Positions 34,411 through 44,014 of a stretch of DNA of 64,000 nt are shown piece by piece. Location: positions 806,001 through 870,000 of the forward strand of contig NZ_CP082839.1 of NCBI RefSeq assembly GCF_019930585.1, read 5' to 3'. Position 1 is the first letter of the stretch; each line of letters begins with the position of its first letter. Both the position numbers and the translations under genes were made by a program. The stretch is from Sphingomonas nostoxanthinifaciens. Lineage in GTDB: Bacteria > Pseudomonadota > Alphaproteobacteria > Sphingomonadales > Sphingomonadaceae. The notes beneath the pieces were generated by a model that made no database searches, was not told the DNA's origin, and was given only the letters and a program-made list of their open reading frames with translations.

Positions 34411-35202
34411 ATGTCCAACCGGTTGACTGCGATCCTCGAAACCAAGCGCGCGCATGTCGCGGCCGCCAAGGCGGCCCGCTCGATCGGCGACCTCGACGCG
34501 GCGGCGGGGCAGGTGTCGGCGCCGCGTGGTTTTCGCGCCGCGCTGGAGCGCAAGGCGGTCGCCGGCCATGCGCTGATCGCCGAGATCAAGAAGGCCTCGC
34601 CGTCCAAGGGCTTGATCCGCGCCGATTTCGATCCCCCGGCGCATGCCCGCGCTTATGAAGCGGGCGGCGCGGCCTGCCTGTCGGTGCTTACCGACGAACC
34701 CTATTTCCAGGGCGCCGACGCGTATCTGGTCGCGGCGCGGGCGGCCTGCGGGCTGCCGTGCTTGCGCAAGGATTTCATGGTCGATCCGTGGCAGGTGGCG
34801 GAAGCGCGCGCGCTCGGCGCCGATGCCATCCTCATCATCGTCGCCGCGCTGGACGATGGAATGATGGCGGAGATCGAGGCGGCGGCGATCGAGCGCGGCA
34901 TGGACGTGCTGGTCGAGGTTCATGATCGTGCCGAGCTGGCGCGCGCGCTACGCCTGCGCTCGCGGCTGATCGGCGCCAACAATCGCGATCTGCGCGACTT
35001 CACCGTCGATTTTGCGCGCACCTACGAACTGGTCGCGGATGCGCCGGCCGACTGCCTGTTCGTCGCCGAGAGCGGGCTGGGGGACAAGGCCGATCTCGAT
35101 GCGATGGCGGCACATGGCGTGCGCGCCTTCCTCGTCGGCGAGAGCCTGATGCGGCAGGCGGACGTGGAGGCGGCCACGCGGCGGCTGCTGACCGGCGCAT
35201 GA
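34411..35202 (+). CDS. trpC: indole-3-glycerol-phosphate synthase
   Basis: The 263-residue TIM barrel has the family motifs [13 protein letters not shown], the [11 protein letters not shown] lysine region, [19 protein letters not shown] and AESGL. It closes the indole ring in tryptophan synthesis. It begins 1 bp after trpD and overlaps moaC by 4 nt. Confidence 0.97.
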   Translation: MSNRLTAILETKRAHVAAAKAARSIGDLDAAAGQVSAPRGFRAALERKAVAGHALIAEIKKASPSKGLIRADFDPPAHARAYEAGGAACLSVLTDEPYFQGADAYLVAARAACGLPCLRKDFMVDPWQVAEARALGADAILIIVAALDDGMMAEIEAAAIERGMDVLVEVHDRAELARALRLRSRLIGANNRDLRDFTVDFARTYELVADAPADCLFVAESGLGDKADLDAMAAHGVRAFLVGESLMRQADVEAATRRLLTGA

Positions 35203-35669
35203 CCCGGCTGACCCATCTCGACGATGCCGGCGCGGCGCACATGGTCGATGTGTCGGACAAGGCCGTCACCAAGCGCACCGCCGTGGCCACCGGCCATATC
35301 GCCATGACCGGAGCGGCGCTCGACGCGATCCGCGCCGGCACGCTCGCCAAGGGCGATGCGCTTGCGGTCGCACGGATCGCGGGGATCATGGCGGCGAAGC
35401 GCACCGCCGAATTGGTGCCTCTGTGCCATCCGTTGCCGATCAGTTCCGCCAGTGTCGACCTTGCGTTCGTCGAGGGCGGGATCGACTGCACCGCCACCGT
35501 CGTCACCGACGGCAAGACCGGGGTCGAGATGGAGGCACTGACGGCCGTCTCGGTCGCGCTGCTCACGCTCTACGACATGGCCAAGGCGATCGATCGGGCG
35601 ATGACCATCGGCGCGATCGGTTTGGCCGCCAAGGCGGGTGGCCGATCGGGCGATTGGGTGCGCCCGTGA
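35199..35669 (+). CDS. moaC: cyclic pyranopterin monophosphate synthase
   Basis: The 156-residue protein has the MoaC motifs [35 protein letters not shown], and [20 protein letters not shown]. It makes cPMP in molybdenum-cofactor synthesis. The overlap with trpC (ATGA) and with moeA (GTGA) shows it is in the same transcript as the trp genes. Confidence 0.97.
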   Translation: MTRLTHLDDAGAAHMVDVSDKAVTKRTAVATGHIAMTGAALDAIRAGTLAKGDALAVARIAGIMAAKRTAELVPLCHPLPISSASVDLAFVEGGIDCTATVVTDGKTGVEMEALTAVSVALLTLYDMAKAIDRAMTIGAIGLAAKAGGRSGDWVRP

Positions 35670-36847
35670 CGATGCTGCAGGCGGCCGACGCGCAGGCGCG
35701 GCTGCTGGCGCTCGCACCGCCGCTGTCGATCGAACAGGCGTCGCTAGCCGAGGCGGCCGGCCGCTGGGCAGCGGCGGACGTGGTCGCGCAGCGCACGCAG
35801 CCCGCGGCGGACCTGTCGGCGATGGATGGCTATGCGCTGCGCTTCGCCGACCTGCAGGGCACGCTGACGGTTGTCGGCGAGAGCAAGGCCGGCGGTGCGC
35901 TCGATCGAGCGCTGGCGCCGGGCGAGGCCGCACGCATCTTCACCGGCGCGGCGATGCCGGCCGGTGCGGACACCGTGCTGGTTCAGGAGGAAGCGGCGCG
36001 GGACGGCGATTTGCTGCGTCTCGCGGGCGACGGGCCTGCCCGGCCGGGCGCGCATGTGCGGCGACGCGGAATGGATTTCGCCGGCGGCGACCGGCTCATC
36101 ACGCAGGGTGAGCGGCTGAGCCCGGCGCGGATCGCGCTCGCGGCGATCGGCGGGCACGGCGCTCTGCCGGTCCGCCGCCGCCCGCGCATATGCATCCTCT
36201 CGACCGGCGACGAACTGGTCGCACCGGGCAGCGCCGTGGATGGTTTGCCTGCATCCAATGGCCCGATGCTCATGGCGATGCTGGCCGGCACGGTGACCAT
36301 CGTCGCGAGCGGGGACATCGTGCCCGATCGTCTGGGCTCGCTGGTGGGAGCGTTTCGCGCCGCGGCGGATTGCGCAGACATCGTTGTGACGACCGGCGGC
36401 GCCTCGGTCGGCGACCATGACCTCGTGCGCCCGGCGTTGATCGAGGCGGGCGCGACGATTGATTTCTGGCGGGTCGCGATGCGGCCAGGCAAGCCCGTGC
36501 TCGCCGGGCGGCTCGGCGACGCAGTGGTGCTCGGCCTGCCGGGCAATCCCGTGTCGGCGTTCGTCACGGCGCAGCTCTTCCTGCTGCCGCTTGTCGCGCA
36601 CCTCGCCGGCTGTCCCGATCCGTTGCCGGCCTTCGGAAGGGCGCGCCTCGCCGCCGGGCTGCCGGCGGTTGGCGAACGCACCGATTTCCTGCGCGGGCGG
36701 ATCGACGGGGACATGGTGCATCCGCTGGTCGGTCAGGACAGTGCCGCGCTGGCGATGCTGGCGCAGGCCGATGCGCTGATCGTGCGACCGGGTCGTATCG
36801 GGCCGGCGGCTGTGGGGGATCCTGTGGATATCCTCCGCATCGCTTGA
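35666..36847 (+). CDS. moeA: molybdopterin molybdotransferase
   Basis: The 393-residue MoeA has [50 protein letters not shown] and MRPGKP, then [10 protein letters not shown]. It inserts molybdate into molybdopterin. The start is GTG 35666 (overlap GTGA with moaC) or ATG 35672. Its stop overlaps the -35 of the lexA promoter. Confidence 0.96.
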   Translation: MTMLQAADAQARLLALAPPLSIEQASLAEAAGRWAAADVVAQRTQPAADLSAMDGYALRFADLQGTLTVVGESKAGGALDRALAPGEAARIFTGAAMPAGADTVLVQEEAARDGDLLRLAGDGPARPGAHVRRRGMDFAGGDRLITQGERLSPARIALAAIGGHGALPVRRRPRICILSTGDELVAPGSAVDGLPASNGPMLMAMLAGTVTIVASGDIVPDRLGSLVGAFRAAADCADIVVTTGGASVGDHDLVRPALIEAGATIDFWRVAMRPGKPVLAGRLGDAVVLGLPGNPVSAFVTAQLFLLPLVAHLAGCPDPLPAFGRARLAAGLPAVGERTDFLRGRIDGDMVHPLVGQDSAALAMLAQADALIVRPGRIGPAAVGDPVDILRIA

Positions 36848-36886
36848 CAGGCGCGTGGTTGTTCCCTACACGTTCCTTAAAGGTTC
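36844..36886 (+). promoter_or_regulatory. lexA promoter with overlapping LexA boxes (SOS operator)
   Basis: GTTC at 36861, 36872 and 36883 are each separated by exactly 7 bases, giving two overlapping GTTC-N7-GTTC boxes, the alphaproteobacterial LexA consensus. TTGACA at 36844-36849 is a fine -35. This shows autoregulation of lexA. Confidence 0.9.
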
Positions 36887-36902
36887 TGTAGGGACGGATC
36901 AC

Positions 36903-37571
36903 ATGCTGACGCGCAAGCAACATGAGCTGCTTTGCTTCATCAATGAGCGGTTGAGCGAGACCGGCGTCTCGCCCTCGTTCGAGGAGATGAAGGACGCATT
37001 GGATCTCAAGTCGAAGTCGGGCGTCCACCGTCTGATCTCGGCGCTGGAGGAGCGCAGCTTCATCCGCCGCCTGCCCAACCGCGCCCGCGCGCTGGAGGTG
37101 CTACGCCTGCCCGACGCGGTGAAGACCGCCGCGCCGAAGCCCTCGCGTCCCCCGGCGTCTGCGCCCAAGCTGGTGCTTCCTGCGGCGAACGACGTGCTCG
37201 AACTGCCGCTGCACGGGCGGATCGCCGCCGGCATGCCGATCGAGGCGCTGGAGGGACGCAGCACGCTCTCCGTGCCGGCGGCCCTGCTCGGACCCGGCGA
37301 GCATTATGCGCTGGAGGTGGCAGGCGATTCGATGGTCGAGGCCGGCATCCTCGACGGTGATTATGCCTTGGTCCGCCGCGGCGAAACCGCGCGCGACGGC
37401 GAGATCGTGGTGGCGCTGATCGACGATAGCGAGGCGACGCTCAAATATTTCCGTCACGAGGGCAAGATGATCCGGCTCGATCCGGCCAACCGCGCCTACG
37501 ATCCGCAGCGTTATCGGCCGGGGCAGGTGCGCATCCAGGGCAAGCTGGCGGGGCTGCTCCGCCGTTATTGA
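36903..37571 (+). CDS. lexA: LexA repressor
   Basis: The 222-residue LexA has an N-terminal winged HTH ([41 protein letters not shown]), the cleavage bond Ala109-Gly110, catalytic Ser143 (GDSMVEAGI) and Lys181 (EATLKYF). It represses SOS genes and self-cleaves on RecA filaments. The start ATG 36903 matches the family; two LexA boxes lie directly upstream. The linker of about 20 residues (Pro/Ala-rich, 75-92) is longer than in E. coli, as in other alphaproteobacteria. Confidence 0.97.
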   Translation: MLTRKQHELLCFINERLSETGVSPSFEEMKDALDLKSKSGVHRLISALEERSFIRRLPNRARALEVLRLPDAVKTAAPKPSRPPASAPKLVLPAANDVLELPLHGRIAAGMPIEALEGRSTLSVPAALLGPGEHYALEVAGDSMVEAGILDGDYALVRRGETARDGEIVVALIDDSEATLKYFRHEGKMIRLDPANRAYDPQRYRPGQVRIQGKLAGLLRRY

Positions 37572-37580
37572 GGTGTGACC

Positions 37581-37922
37581 ATGCAGACCGCGCGCACCGA
37601 TTTCATCGAGCTTCCGGCGACCGACATCGCCGCGACGACGGCATTCTATGAAAGCGTATTCGGCTGGAGCCTCACGGCCTTCGGGCCGACTTACGCCTGC
37701 ACGATGACGGGCGACGTCGACATCGGCCTGCAGGCCGATGTCGCGGAGCGCACGGCGGCACCGCTGCCGGCGATCCGCGTGGCCGATCTCGAAGCGGCGC
37801 TGGCGGCGGTCAGCGCCGCCGGTGGTGCGATCACGCACCCGATCTTCGCCTTCCCCGGTGGGCGGCGCTTCCACTTCCGCGATCCGTCGGGCAACGAGCT
37901 GGCGATCCACACCGCCGCGTGA
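37581..37922 (+). CDS. VOC-family (glyoxalase/bleomycin-resistance fold) protein
   Basis: The 113-residue single-domain VOC protein has DFIELPATDIAATTAFYESVFGWSL, and FHFRDPSGNELAIH near the end. Glu/His positions could bind a metal. The reaction is unknown. ATG 37581 has GAGG at 7 nt; GTG 37575 has none. It lies 9 bp after lexA and may share the transcript. Confidence 0.88.
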   Translation: MQTARTDFIELPATDIAATTAFYESVFGWSLTAFGPTYACTMTGDVDIGLQADVAERTAAPLPAIRVADLEAALAAVSAAGGAITHPIFAFPGGRRFHFRDPSGNELAIHTAA

Positions 37923-37928
37923 CGCAAG

Positions 37929-37957
37929 GGTCGGCGGCGCGCGCTGCGCCGCCGACC
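37929..37957. terminator. bidirectional hairpin between VOC and DUF885 genes
   Basis: A perfect 12-bp stem GGTCGGCGGCGC (37929-37940) / GCGCCGCCGACC (37946-37957), loop GCGCT, lies between convergent genes. No T run follows, so it may work as a barrier or with Rho. Confidence 0.6.
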
Positions 37958-37966
37958 GCTCGGCCG

Positions 37967-39652
37967 TCAAAAGGCGGCGGTGCTTTTGGTGTCCATCATC
38001 AATCCGCGCACCAGCGGGATGGGCGGACCGCCATGATCGAGCAATTCGTCATGGAACGCCTTCCAGCCTGCGCGGCCGCCATGCGTCGCCGTCCAGTCGG
38101 TGCGCAGCCGGCGGATCATCAACTTGCCCATCGTGTAGACGAGATAGGCCGGGTCGTAGGTGCCGCGCGCCGCCTGCTGCCGCGCGGTACCCTCGGCCTG
38201 GTAGCATTGCTCGACGAACATCTTGCGTGACTGCTCGACCGTCATGCCCTGCGTGTGCAGGCCGATCGCCGAGAGGTAGCGGCAGTCGCGCTGCAGTGCG
38301 TTGGCGAGCTGGCCGATATGCGCCTCGGGATCGCCCTTCCGCAGGCCGGCCTCCCACATCATCTCCTCGGCATAATGCGCCCAGCCCTCGGCGAAGGCAT
38401 TGCCGACGAACACCCGGCTGAAGAAGGACGGCGAGCGGTTGGCGTGCAGGAACTGGAGGAAATGGCCCGGCATCACCTCGTGCACCGTGACGAACAGCAG
38501 GTTGGTTTCGCCCGGCGTCGAGGCGCGCTGCACCTCGGGCGTCCATGCCGGATCCGGCGGCGAGATATAATAGACCGAGGGCAGGCCATGCTCATACGGT
38601 CCGGGCGGATCGATATAGGCGGTGTTCTGCCGCATGAACGGCGGCGCCTCGTTGGCGAGCGCCTGCTCCGTGCCGGGAATGGTGACGAGCTGCTTCGCCA
38701 GAACGAAGGCGCGCAGCTCGGGGATCTGGCGGCGCGCGGTCGCGACCGGGCCGCCCTCGCCCTTGTGCGCATTCGCCTTCGCGGTGCAGTCGGTGATCGA
38801 GGCGCCGGGGGCATAAGCAGCGCAGGCTTCGTTCAAGGCATCCTGGTTGCGCTTGAGGTCGGCGCGGCCAACTGCTTCCAGTTCGGCGACCGGCGTATCC
38901 ACCATCTCGGTGGCGTAGAGCATGCGCTGGAACCGCTCGGGCCCGAGCGCGAAATCCTGCGTCGCGGCGCCACGATTCTGCTCCAGCCATTCGGCGAGCC
39001 CGTGCAGCGCTGTCGCCGCGGCGGTGGTCGCCGCGGCGAGATCGGCCTGCAGCTTGGCGTCCTTAACCCCGGCAAATGCTGCCGGAACATCCTTGGCGTA
39101 ATAATCGGCGAGGCCCTGAAAGCCCGCTTTGCCGAAATTGATGAAGGTCAGCGGCATCGGCATGCGCAGATTGGCGCGGACCTGCGCCGCCGCGGCCGGA
39201 ATATGCCGTGCGAACGCCGTCACCGCGCGCATCCGCGTCGCCGCGTCGGCGTAGGGCCGCGCGACATAGACGTTCGGATCGAGCATCGAGATATAATAAG
39301 ACGGGTTGCGATGCGGCTGGTCGGCATCCTCCAGCCAGAACAGCCGCCCGCGCGCGACCGCGATCAGGTAATCGCGCTCGAAGCGCTGGTCGCGCGTCAG
39401 TCGGTTGTCGGTAAAGCCCTGCGCCTGCGCGATCGCCGCACGATAGAAAGCGGCCTTGCTCTTCAGCCCCGCGTCGCTCCAGTCGGGCAGTTCGCCGTCA
39501 TGGTCGTGCCGCCCCTGATAGACGGCATAGGTCGGCTCGACCTTGAAGTCCTCCTCGAGAAATCGATCGAGAAAGGCGGGGAAGGGCGCCTTCGGAACCG
39601 GCGCTGCGCCCAGTAGGACCGACGCGGCGCAGGCGAGTAGGAGCTTTTTCAC
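37967..39652 (-). CDS. DUF885 family secreted metallopeptidase-like protein
   Basis: The 561-residue protein has a signal peptide (KKLLLACAASVLLGA) and the DUF885 pattern, including a zinc-binding HEVMPGH motif and NAFAEGWAHYAEEMMWE with a third ligand Glu. These proteins are distant relatives of M32-type or DcoL-like peptidases; the substrate is not known. It is a single gene transcribed toward the VOC gene. Confidence 0.92.
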   Translation of the reverse strand: MKKLLLACAASVLLGAAPVPKAPFPAFLDRFLEEDFKVEPTYAVYQGRHDHDGELPDWSDAGLKSKAAFYRAAIAQAQGFTDNRLTRDQRFERDYLIAVARGRLFWLEDADQPHRNPSYYISMLDPNVYVARPYADAATRMRAVTAFARHIPAAAAQVRANLRMPMPLTFINFGKAGFQGLADYYAKDVPAAFAGVKDAKLQADLAAATTAAATALHGLAEWLEQNRGAATQDFALGPERFQRMLYATEMVDTPVAELEAVGRADLKRNQDALNEACAAYAPGASITDCTAKANAHKGEGGPVATARRQIPELRAFVLAKQLVTIPGTEQALANEAPPFMRQNTAYIDPPGPYEHGLPSVYYISPPDPAWTPEVQRASTPGETNLLFVTVHEVMPGHFLQFLHANRSPSFFSRVFVGNAFAEGWAHYAEEMMWEAGLRKGDPEAHIGQLANALQRDCRYLSAIGLHTQGMTVEQSRKMFVEQCYQAEGTARQQAARGTYDPAYLVYTMGKLMIRRLRTDWTATHGGRAGWKAFHDELLDHGGPPIPLVRGLMMDTKSTAAF

Positions 39653-39731
39653 CGGCAGGACTTTCGCTATTTGGTGCGATCATTGCACCTCCGTGCTGAT
39701 CCCGCCAGCCTGTATGGGCCGGAAAATGCTT

Positions 39732-39755
39732 GAATCACGGGATGATTCGTGATTC
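39732..39755 (+). promoter_or_regulatory. palindrome with three GANTC (CcrM) sites upstream of the FtsB-like gene
   Basis: The inverted repeat GAATCACG (39732-39739) / CGTGATTC (39748-39755) contains GAATC and GATTC, and its loop region contains a third GATTC (39744-39748). GANTC is the methylation site of CcrM, which together with GcrA times cell-cycle promoters in alphaproteobacteria. Confidence 0.6.
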
Positions 39756-39765
39756 GCTTTTTACC

Positions 39766-40074
39766 ATGTCGAAACGTCCGGCCCGTTCACTCATCCGGTC
39801 CGCCATCGGGCCGGCGATCGCGCTGTTCGTGATCGCTTATTTCGCCGGCGCGGCCATCGTCGGCCCGAACGGGCTGACGTCGCTCGCCGGATATCGCCAT
39901 CAGCGCGCCGTGCGGCTGGCGCAGCTCCAGTCGCTGCAGGCGACGCGTGATCGCCTCGCGCATCATGCCGGATTGCTCGATCCGCATCATGTCGATCCCG
40001 ATTATGCCGACGAATTGATCCGCCGCCAGACCGGGCAGATCCGGCCCGATGAGGTAATCCTTCCCGGCAACTGA
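39766..40074 (+). CDS. ftsB: FtsB/DivIC-like septum formation initiator protein
   Basis: The 102-residue protein has one membrane segment (IGPAIALFVIAYFAGAAIVGPNGL) and a coiled-coil-prone region (HQRAVRLAQLQSLQATRDRLAHHAGLLDPHHVDPDYADELIRRQTG), then a PDEVIL end. This is the FtsB/DivIC layout; FtsB with FtsL and FtsQ activates septal synthesis. ATG 39766 gives the normal length; ATG 39742 or TTG 39730 are alternatives, both inside the GANTC palindrome. It is upstream of pdhA, as is usual in alphaproteobacteria (eno-ftsB-pdh). Confidence 0.87.
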   Translation: MSKRPARSLIRSAIGPAIALFVIAYFAGAAIVGPNGLTSLAGYRHQRAVRLAQLQSLQATRDRLAHHAGLLDPHHVDPDYADELIRRQTGQIRPDEVILPGN

Positions 40075-40173
40075 GTTGCGTCCAATGCAATGGCGTATGC
40101 GTTAGATGCATTGTGGTCGGCCGGAACTCGGTCCTATAGGGGCGCAACACGTTTCTGCAGGAGAGCGAACGCC

Positions 40174-41235
40174 TTGGCCCGAGCAGCCCGAACCGCGAAA
40201 CCGCAGTCGGAGGTGGCACCCCTTGCCGCCCCCAACCGCGAGCGTCCGCCCGAACCGGCCCACTACGAGGGCACGAACGAGGAACTGCTCGAATTCTACC
40301 GGCAGATGCTGCTCATCCGCCGCTTCGAGGAAAAGGCCGGGCAGCTTTACGGACTCGGCCTGATCGGCGGCTTCTGCCACCTCTACATTGGCCAGGAAGC
40401 GGTCGCGGTCGGCCTTCAGTCGGCGCTCACGGTCGGGCGTGATTCGGTCGTCACCGGCTATCGCGACCATGGCCACATGCTGGCCTACGGCATCGATCCC
40501 AAGGTCATCATGGCCGAGCTTACTGGCCGCGCCGCCGGCATTTCGCGCGGCAAGGGTGGCTCGATGCACATGTTCTCGGTCGAGCATGGCTTCTACGGCG
40601 GCCATGGCATCGTCGGTGCGCAGGTGTCGATCGGCGCGGGCCTCGGCTTCAAGCATAAGTATGCCGAGGATGGCGGCGTCGCGCTCGTCTATTTCGGCGA
40701 CGGTGCGGCCAATCAGGGCCAGGTCTACGAAAGCTTCAACATGGCGGAGCTGTGGAAGCTGCCGGTGATCTTCGTGATCGAGAACAACCAATATGCGATG
40801 GGCACCAGCGTCAATCGCGCCTCGTCCGAGGATCAGCTCTACAAGCGCGGCGAAAGCTTCCGCATCCCCGGCATCCAGGTCGACGGCATGGACGTGCAGG
40901 CGGTGCGCGGCGCGGCCGAGACCGCGCTCGCATGGGTGCAGGCCGGCAAGGGCCCGGTGTTGCTCGAGCTGAAGACCTATCGCTATCGCGGTCACTCGAT
41001 GTCCGATCCGGCCAAGTATCGCTCGCGCGAGGAAGTGCAGTCGGTTCGCGACAAGTCGGACCCGATCGATCATCTCGCCCGCGTGCTCGCCGAGCGCGGC
41101 ATCGGCGAGGAGCAGCTGAAGGCGCTCGACAAGGATATCCGCAAGATCGTGGCCGACTCGGCCGCGTTCGCGGAGGAGAGCCCCGAGCCTGACGCCGCCG
41201 AGCTTTACACCGACGTCCTCGTCGACACCTATTGA
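40174..41235 (+). CDS. pdhA: pyruvate dehydrogenase E1 component, alpha subunit
   Basis: The 353-residue protein has the thiamine diphosphate motif GDGAANQGQVYESFNMAELWK...ENNQYAMGT and the phosphorylation-loop region YRYRGHSMSDP. It decarboxylates pyruvate together with PdhB. The start is TTG 40174, with AGGAG at 40158; the frame runs on to ATG 40090, but the family starts near here. The pdhB gene follows after 12 bp. Confidence 0.95.
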   Translation: MARAARTAKPQSEVAPLAAPNRERPPEPAHYEGTNEELLEFYRQMLLIRRFEEKAGQLYGLGLIGGFCHLYIGQEAVAVGLQSALTVGRDSVVTGYRDHGHMLAYGIDPKVIMAELTGRAAGISRGKGGSMHMFSVEHGFYGGHGIVGAQVSIGAGLGFKHKYAEDGGVALVYFGDGAANQGQVYESFNMAELWKLPVIFVIENNQYAMGTSVNRASSEDQLYKRGESFRIPGIQVDGMDVQAVRGAAETALAWVQAGKGPVLLELKTYRYRGHSMSDPAKYRSREEVQSVRDKSDPIDHLARVLAERGIGEEQLKALDKDIRKIVADSAAFAEESPEPDAAELYTDVLVDTY

Positions 41236-41247
41236 GCGCGAGACACG

Positions 41248-42657
41248 ATGCCGATTGAACTCAAAATGCCCGCGCTTTCCCCGACGATGGAGGAAGGCAC
41301 CCTGTCCAAATGGCTCGTCAAGGAAGGCGACACGGTCAAGTCCGGCGACGTGCTGGCCGAGATCGAGACCGACAAGGCGACGATGGAGTTCGAGGCGGTC
41401 GACGAAGGCACCGTGTCGAAGATCGTCGTCGCCGAGGGCACCGACAATGTGAAGGTCGGCGCGGTGATCGCGCTGATCCTCGGCGAGGACGAGGATGCCT
41501 CGGCCGCGCCCGCGCCCAAGGCGGAGCCGGTCCAGCAGCCGTCCGACCAGAAGACCGAGCCGGAGGGCGAGAGCCGCTCCGAAACGGCGCCCAAGCGGAT
41601 GGAGACCGCCGCGCGCGCGCTCGTCGCGGACGTCGCCGACACGCGCGACGATCCCGAGGTGCCCGAGGGCACCGAGCTGGTCCGCACCACCGTGCGCGAC
41701 GCGCTGCGCGACGCCATGGCGGAAGAGATGCGCACCAACGACCGCATCTTCGTGATGGGTGAAGAGGTCGCCGAATATCAGGGCGCCTATAAGGTGACGC
41801 AGGGCCTGCTGCAGGAGTTCGGCCCGAAGCGCGTCATCGACACGCCGATCACCGAATATGGCTTTGCCGGCATCGGCACCGGCGCGGCGATGGCCGGCCT
41901 GCGCCCGATCGTCGAGTTCATGACGTTCAACTTCGCCATGCAGGCGATCGACCACATCATCAACTCGGCCGCCAAGACCAATTATATGTCGGGTGGCCAG
42001 ATGCGCTGCCCGATCGTGTTCCGCGGGCCGAACGGCGCCGCGGCCCGCGTCGGCGCGCAGCACAGCCAGAATTATGGGCCATGGTATGCGGCCGTGCCTG
42101 GCCTGATCGTGATCGCGCCTTATTCGGCGGCGGATGCCAAGGGCCTGCTCAAGGCGGCGATCCGCTCGAACGATCCGGTCGTGTTCCTCGAGAACGAGCT
42201 GCTCTACGGCCAGAGCTTCGACGTGCCGAAGCTCGACGATTACGTCCTGCCGATCGGCAAGGCGCGCGTCGTGAAGCCGGGCAGGGACGTGACCCTGGTC
42301 AGCTATTCGATCGGCGTCGGCGTCTCGCTGGAAGCCGCCAAGCAGCTGGCCGAAGAGGGCATCGACGCCGAGGTGATCGACCTGCGCACCTTGCGCCCGC
42401 TCGACAAGGCGACCGTGCTCGCGAGCCTCAACAAGACCAACCGCATGGTGGTGGTCGAGGAAGGCTGGCCGACCTGCTCGATCTCGTCCGAGATTGCGGC
42501 GATCGCGATGGAAGACGGCTTCGACGATCTCGACGCGCCGGTGCTGCGCGTCACCAATGTCGACGTGCCGCTGCCTTATGCCGCCAACCTCGAAGGCATG
42601 GCGCTGATCAAGGCCGAGCATGTCGTCGCTGCCGCGAAGAAGGTCTGCTATCGCTGA
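41248..42657 (+). CDS. pdhB: pyruvate dehydrogenase E1 component, beta subunit with fused lipoyl domain
   Basis: The 469-residue protein has an N-terminal lipoyl domain (residues 1-80) with the lipoylated Lys in [17 protein letters not shown], an Ala/Glu-rich linker, then the E1-beta core ([44 protein letters not shown]). A lipoyl domain on E1-beta is typical of alphaproteobacteria. The E2 and E3 genes are not in the window. Confidence 0.96.
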   Translation: MPIELKMPALSPTMEEGTLSKWLVKEGDTVKSGDVLAEIETDKATMEFEAVDEGTVSKIVVAEGTDNVKVGAVIALILGEDEDASAAPAPKAEPVQQPSDQKTEPEGESRSETAPKRMETAARALVADVADTRDDPEVPEGTELVRTTVRDALRDAMAEEMRTNDRIFVMGEEVAEYQGAYKVTQGLLQEFGPKRVIDTPITEYGFAGIGTGAAMAGLRPIVEFMTFNFAMQAIDHIINSAAKTNYMSGGQMRCPIVFRGPNGAAARVGAQHSQNYGPWYAAVPGLIVIAPYSAADAKGLLKAAIRSNDPVVFLENELLYGQSFDVPKLDDYVLPIGKARVVKPGRDVTLVSYSIGVGVSLEAAKQLAEEGIDAEVIDLRTLRPLDKATVLASLNKTNRMVVVEEGWPTCSISSEIAAIAMEDGFDDLDAPVLRVTNVDVPLPYAANLEGMALIKAEHVVAAAKKVCYR

Positions 42658-42661
42658 GCCA

Positions 42662-42685
42662 TGTGGGGCGGATCTCCGCCCCACA
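42662..42685 (+). terminator. hairpin after pdhB
   Basis: A perfect 11-bp stem TGTGGGGCGGA (42662-42672) / TCCGCCCCACA (42675-42685) begins 5 bp past the pdhB stop. The loop is short (2 nt as written, so the top pairs probably open) and no T run follows. Confidence 0.6.
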
Positions 42686-42689
42686 CGCT

Positions 42690-42772
42690 CGTCGTCCCGG
42701 CGCAGGCTGGGATCTCGTGCGGTACGCGAGGCGCTTCTCCTTGGGAGATCCCGGCGTTCGCTGGGATGACGT
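42690..42772. repeat. intergenic palindromic repeat (family CGTC-TCCCGGCGCAGGC)
   Basis: Imperfect inverted repeat between pdhB and the next gene: GTCGTCCCGGCGCAGGCTGGGATCT-like left arm and GAGATCCCGGCGTTCGCTGGGATGACG-like right arm. Related repeats occur at 50,727-50,798, 51,784-51,848 and 60,975-61,049. Confidence 0.75.
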
Positions 42773-42775
42773 AAA

Positions 42776-43438
42776 GTGACTGACATCCTCGCCGATCCGG
42801 AACGGGCGCTGTCGGTGGCCTATGCGCCCACCCGCACTCGCCCCGCGCTCGCGACCTTGTTCCAGCTCGACGAGCGGCTGGGCACGATCGTCGGCACCAC
42901 CAGCGAGGCGATGATCGGGCTGATGCGCCTCGCCTGGTGGCGCGAGGCGCTGGAGCGGCTCGATCGCGCGCCGGCGCCCGCCGAACCCCAGCTTCAGGCG
43001 ATCGCGGCGCTTCTGCTTCCGGCCGGCTTGAGCGGCGCGACCCTGGCCGAAATCGAGGATGGCTGGACGGCGTTGCTCGACGGACCAGCCGACGCCGCAG
43101 CGATCGCCCGCCACGGTTGCGAGCGCGGCGCCAAGCTGTTCGCCTGTGCCGCCCGCCTGCTCGAATCGGACGATCCGCGCGTGGCGCCGGCCGGGCAGGG
43201 CTGGGCGCTTGCCGATCTGGCGCATCGCCATTCCGAGCCGGCGGTGCGTGACGAGGCGCGGCGGCAGGCGCGCGCACTGCTCGATCTGCTGCCCGCCGGT
43301 CGCTGGCCCAAGGCGCTGCGTCCGCTCGCCGCGCTGGCGGTGCTCGCCCAGGGCGACGTGGCGACCGACGCACCGCGCCGCCAGGGCTCGCCGGCGCGGC
43401 TCGCGCGGATGCTGGCCATGCGCCTCACCGGGCGATAG
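42776..43438 (+). CDS. squalene/phytoene synthase family protein (NDUFAF6-like)
   Basis: The 220-residue protein resembles the squalene/phytoene synthase superfamily (MIGLMRLAWWREALERL) but I see no two aspartate-rich motifs needed for prenyl-diphosphate binding; the first motif position reads MRLAWWREAL. It therefore resembles the NDUFAF6 group, which in mitochondria helps assemble respiratory complex I. It could be a non-catalytic assembly factor. The start is GTG 42776. It lies immediately after the intergenic repeat. Confidence 0.75.
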   Translation: MTDILADPERALSVAYAPTRTRPALATLFQLDERLGTIVGTTSEAMIGLMRLAWWREALERLDRAPAPAEPQLQAIAALLLPAGLSGATLAEIEDGWTALLDGPADAAAIARHGCERGAKLFACAARLLESDDPRVAPAGQGWALADLAHRHSEPAVRDEARRQARALLDLLPAGRWPKALRPLAALAVLAQGDVATDAPRRQGSPARLARMLAMRLTGR

Positions 43439-43467
43439 CGTCGGCCCGATTCGGTCGGGGAAAGCGG

Positions 43468-43938
43468 ATGTGGCGCTATCTGGTTGGGATGCTCGCGGGC
43501 GTGCTGCTGGTCGGTGGCGGCGTGCTGCTGTGGGGTGGTGGCACCGGCCCGCATCGTGCGCGGCTGGCCGCGCTGGGCAATATGGCGGCCGCTGCAAATA
43601 TCGAAGACGTGCCCGAGCCGCCCGCCGCCAGCGAGAAGACGCGCGAGGAGAAACGATTCTCGCGCTACGATCACGACAAGGACGGGAATGTCAGCCGCGA
43701 CGAATTCCTCGCCGCGCGCCACAAGGCGTTCGCCAAGCTGGACACCAACAGTGATGGCCGGCTCGATTTCGACGAATATGCGATCAAGACCACAAAGCGC
43801 TTCGCCGATGCGGATGCCGATCATGACGGCAAGCTCGTCGCCGCCGAATTCGCCGCCACGAAGATCGCCCGCAAGACGCGGCCACGCACCGCCTGCGCGC
43901 CCGATGCCGCGCCGCGCGAAGCCGTCGACGACACCTGA
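43468..43938 (+). CDS. membrane-anchored EF-hand protein
   Basis: The 156-residue protein has an N-terminal membrane segment (LVGMLAGVLLVGGGVLLWGGG) and three EF-hand loops: DHDKDGNVSRDE, DTNSDGRLDFDE and DADHDGKLVAAE, all with the Asp/Asn pattern expected for calcium binding. It probably faces the periplasm. No partner is evident. Confidence 0.88.
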   Translation: MWRYLVGMLAGVLLVGGGVLLWGGGTGPHRARLAALGNMAAAANIEDVPEPPAASEKTREEKRFSRYDHDKDGNVSRDEFLAARHKAFAKLDTNSDGRLDFDEYAIKTTKRFADADADHDGKLVAAEFAATKIARKTRPRTACAPDAAPREAVDDT

Positions 43939-44014
43939 CGGAAACCGAAACCGCGCGGATCGTTTGTCGAAGCGTTGCGAACCGCTAAGCGCGACCAACA
44001 GGATGGAGAATAAG

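Noticed and set aside
40102..42786. 894-residue open frame antisense to pdhA-pdhB
   Set aside because: It mirrors the codons of two clear enzymes in GC-rich DNA, has no domain and no start site; it is a shadow.
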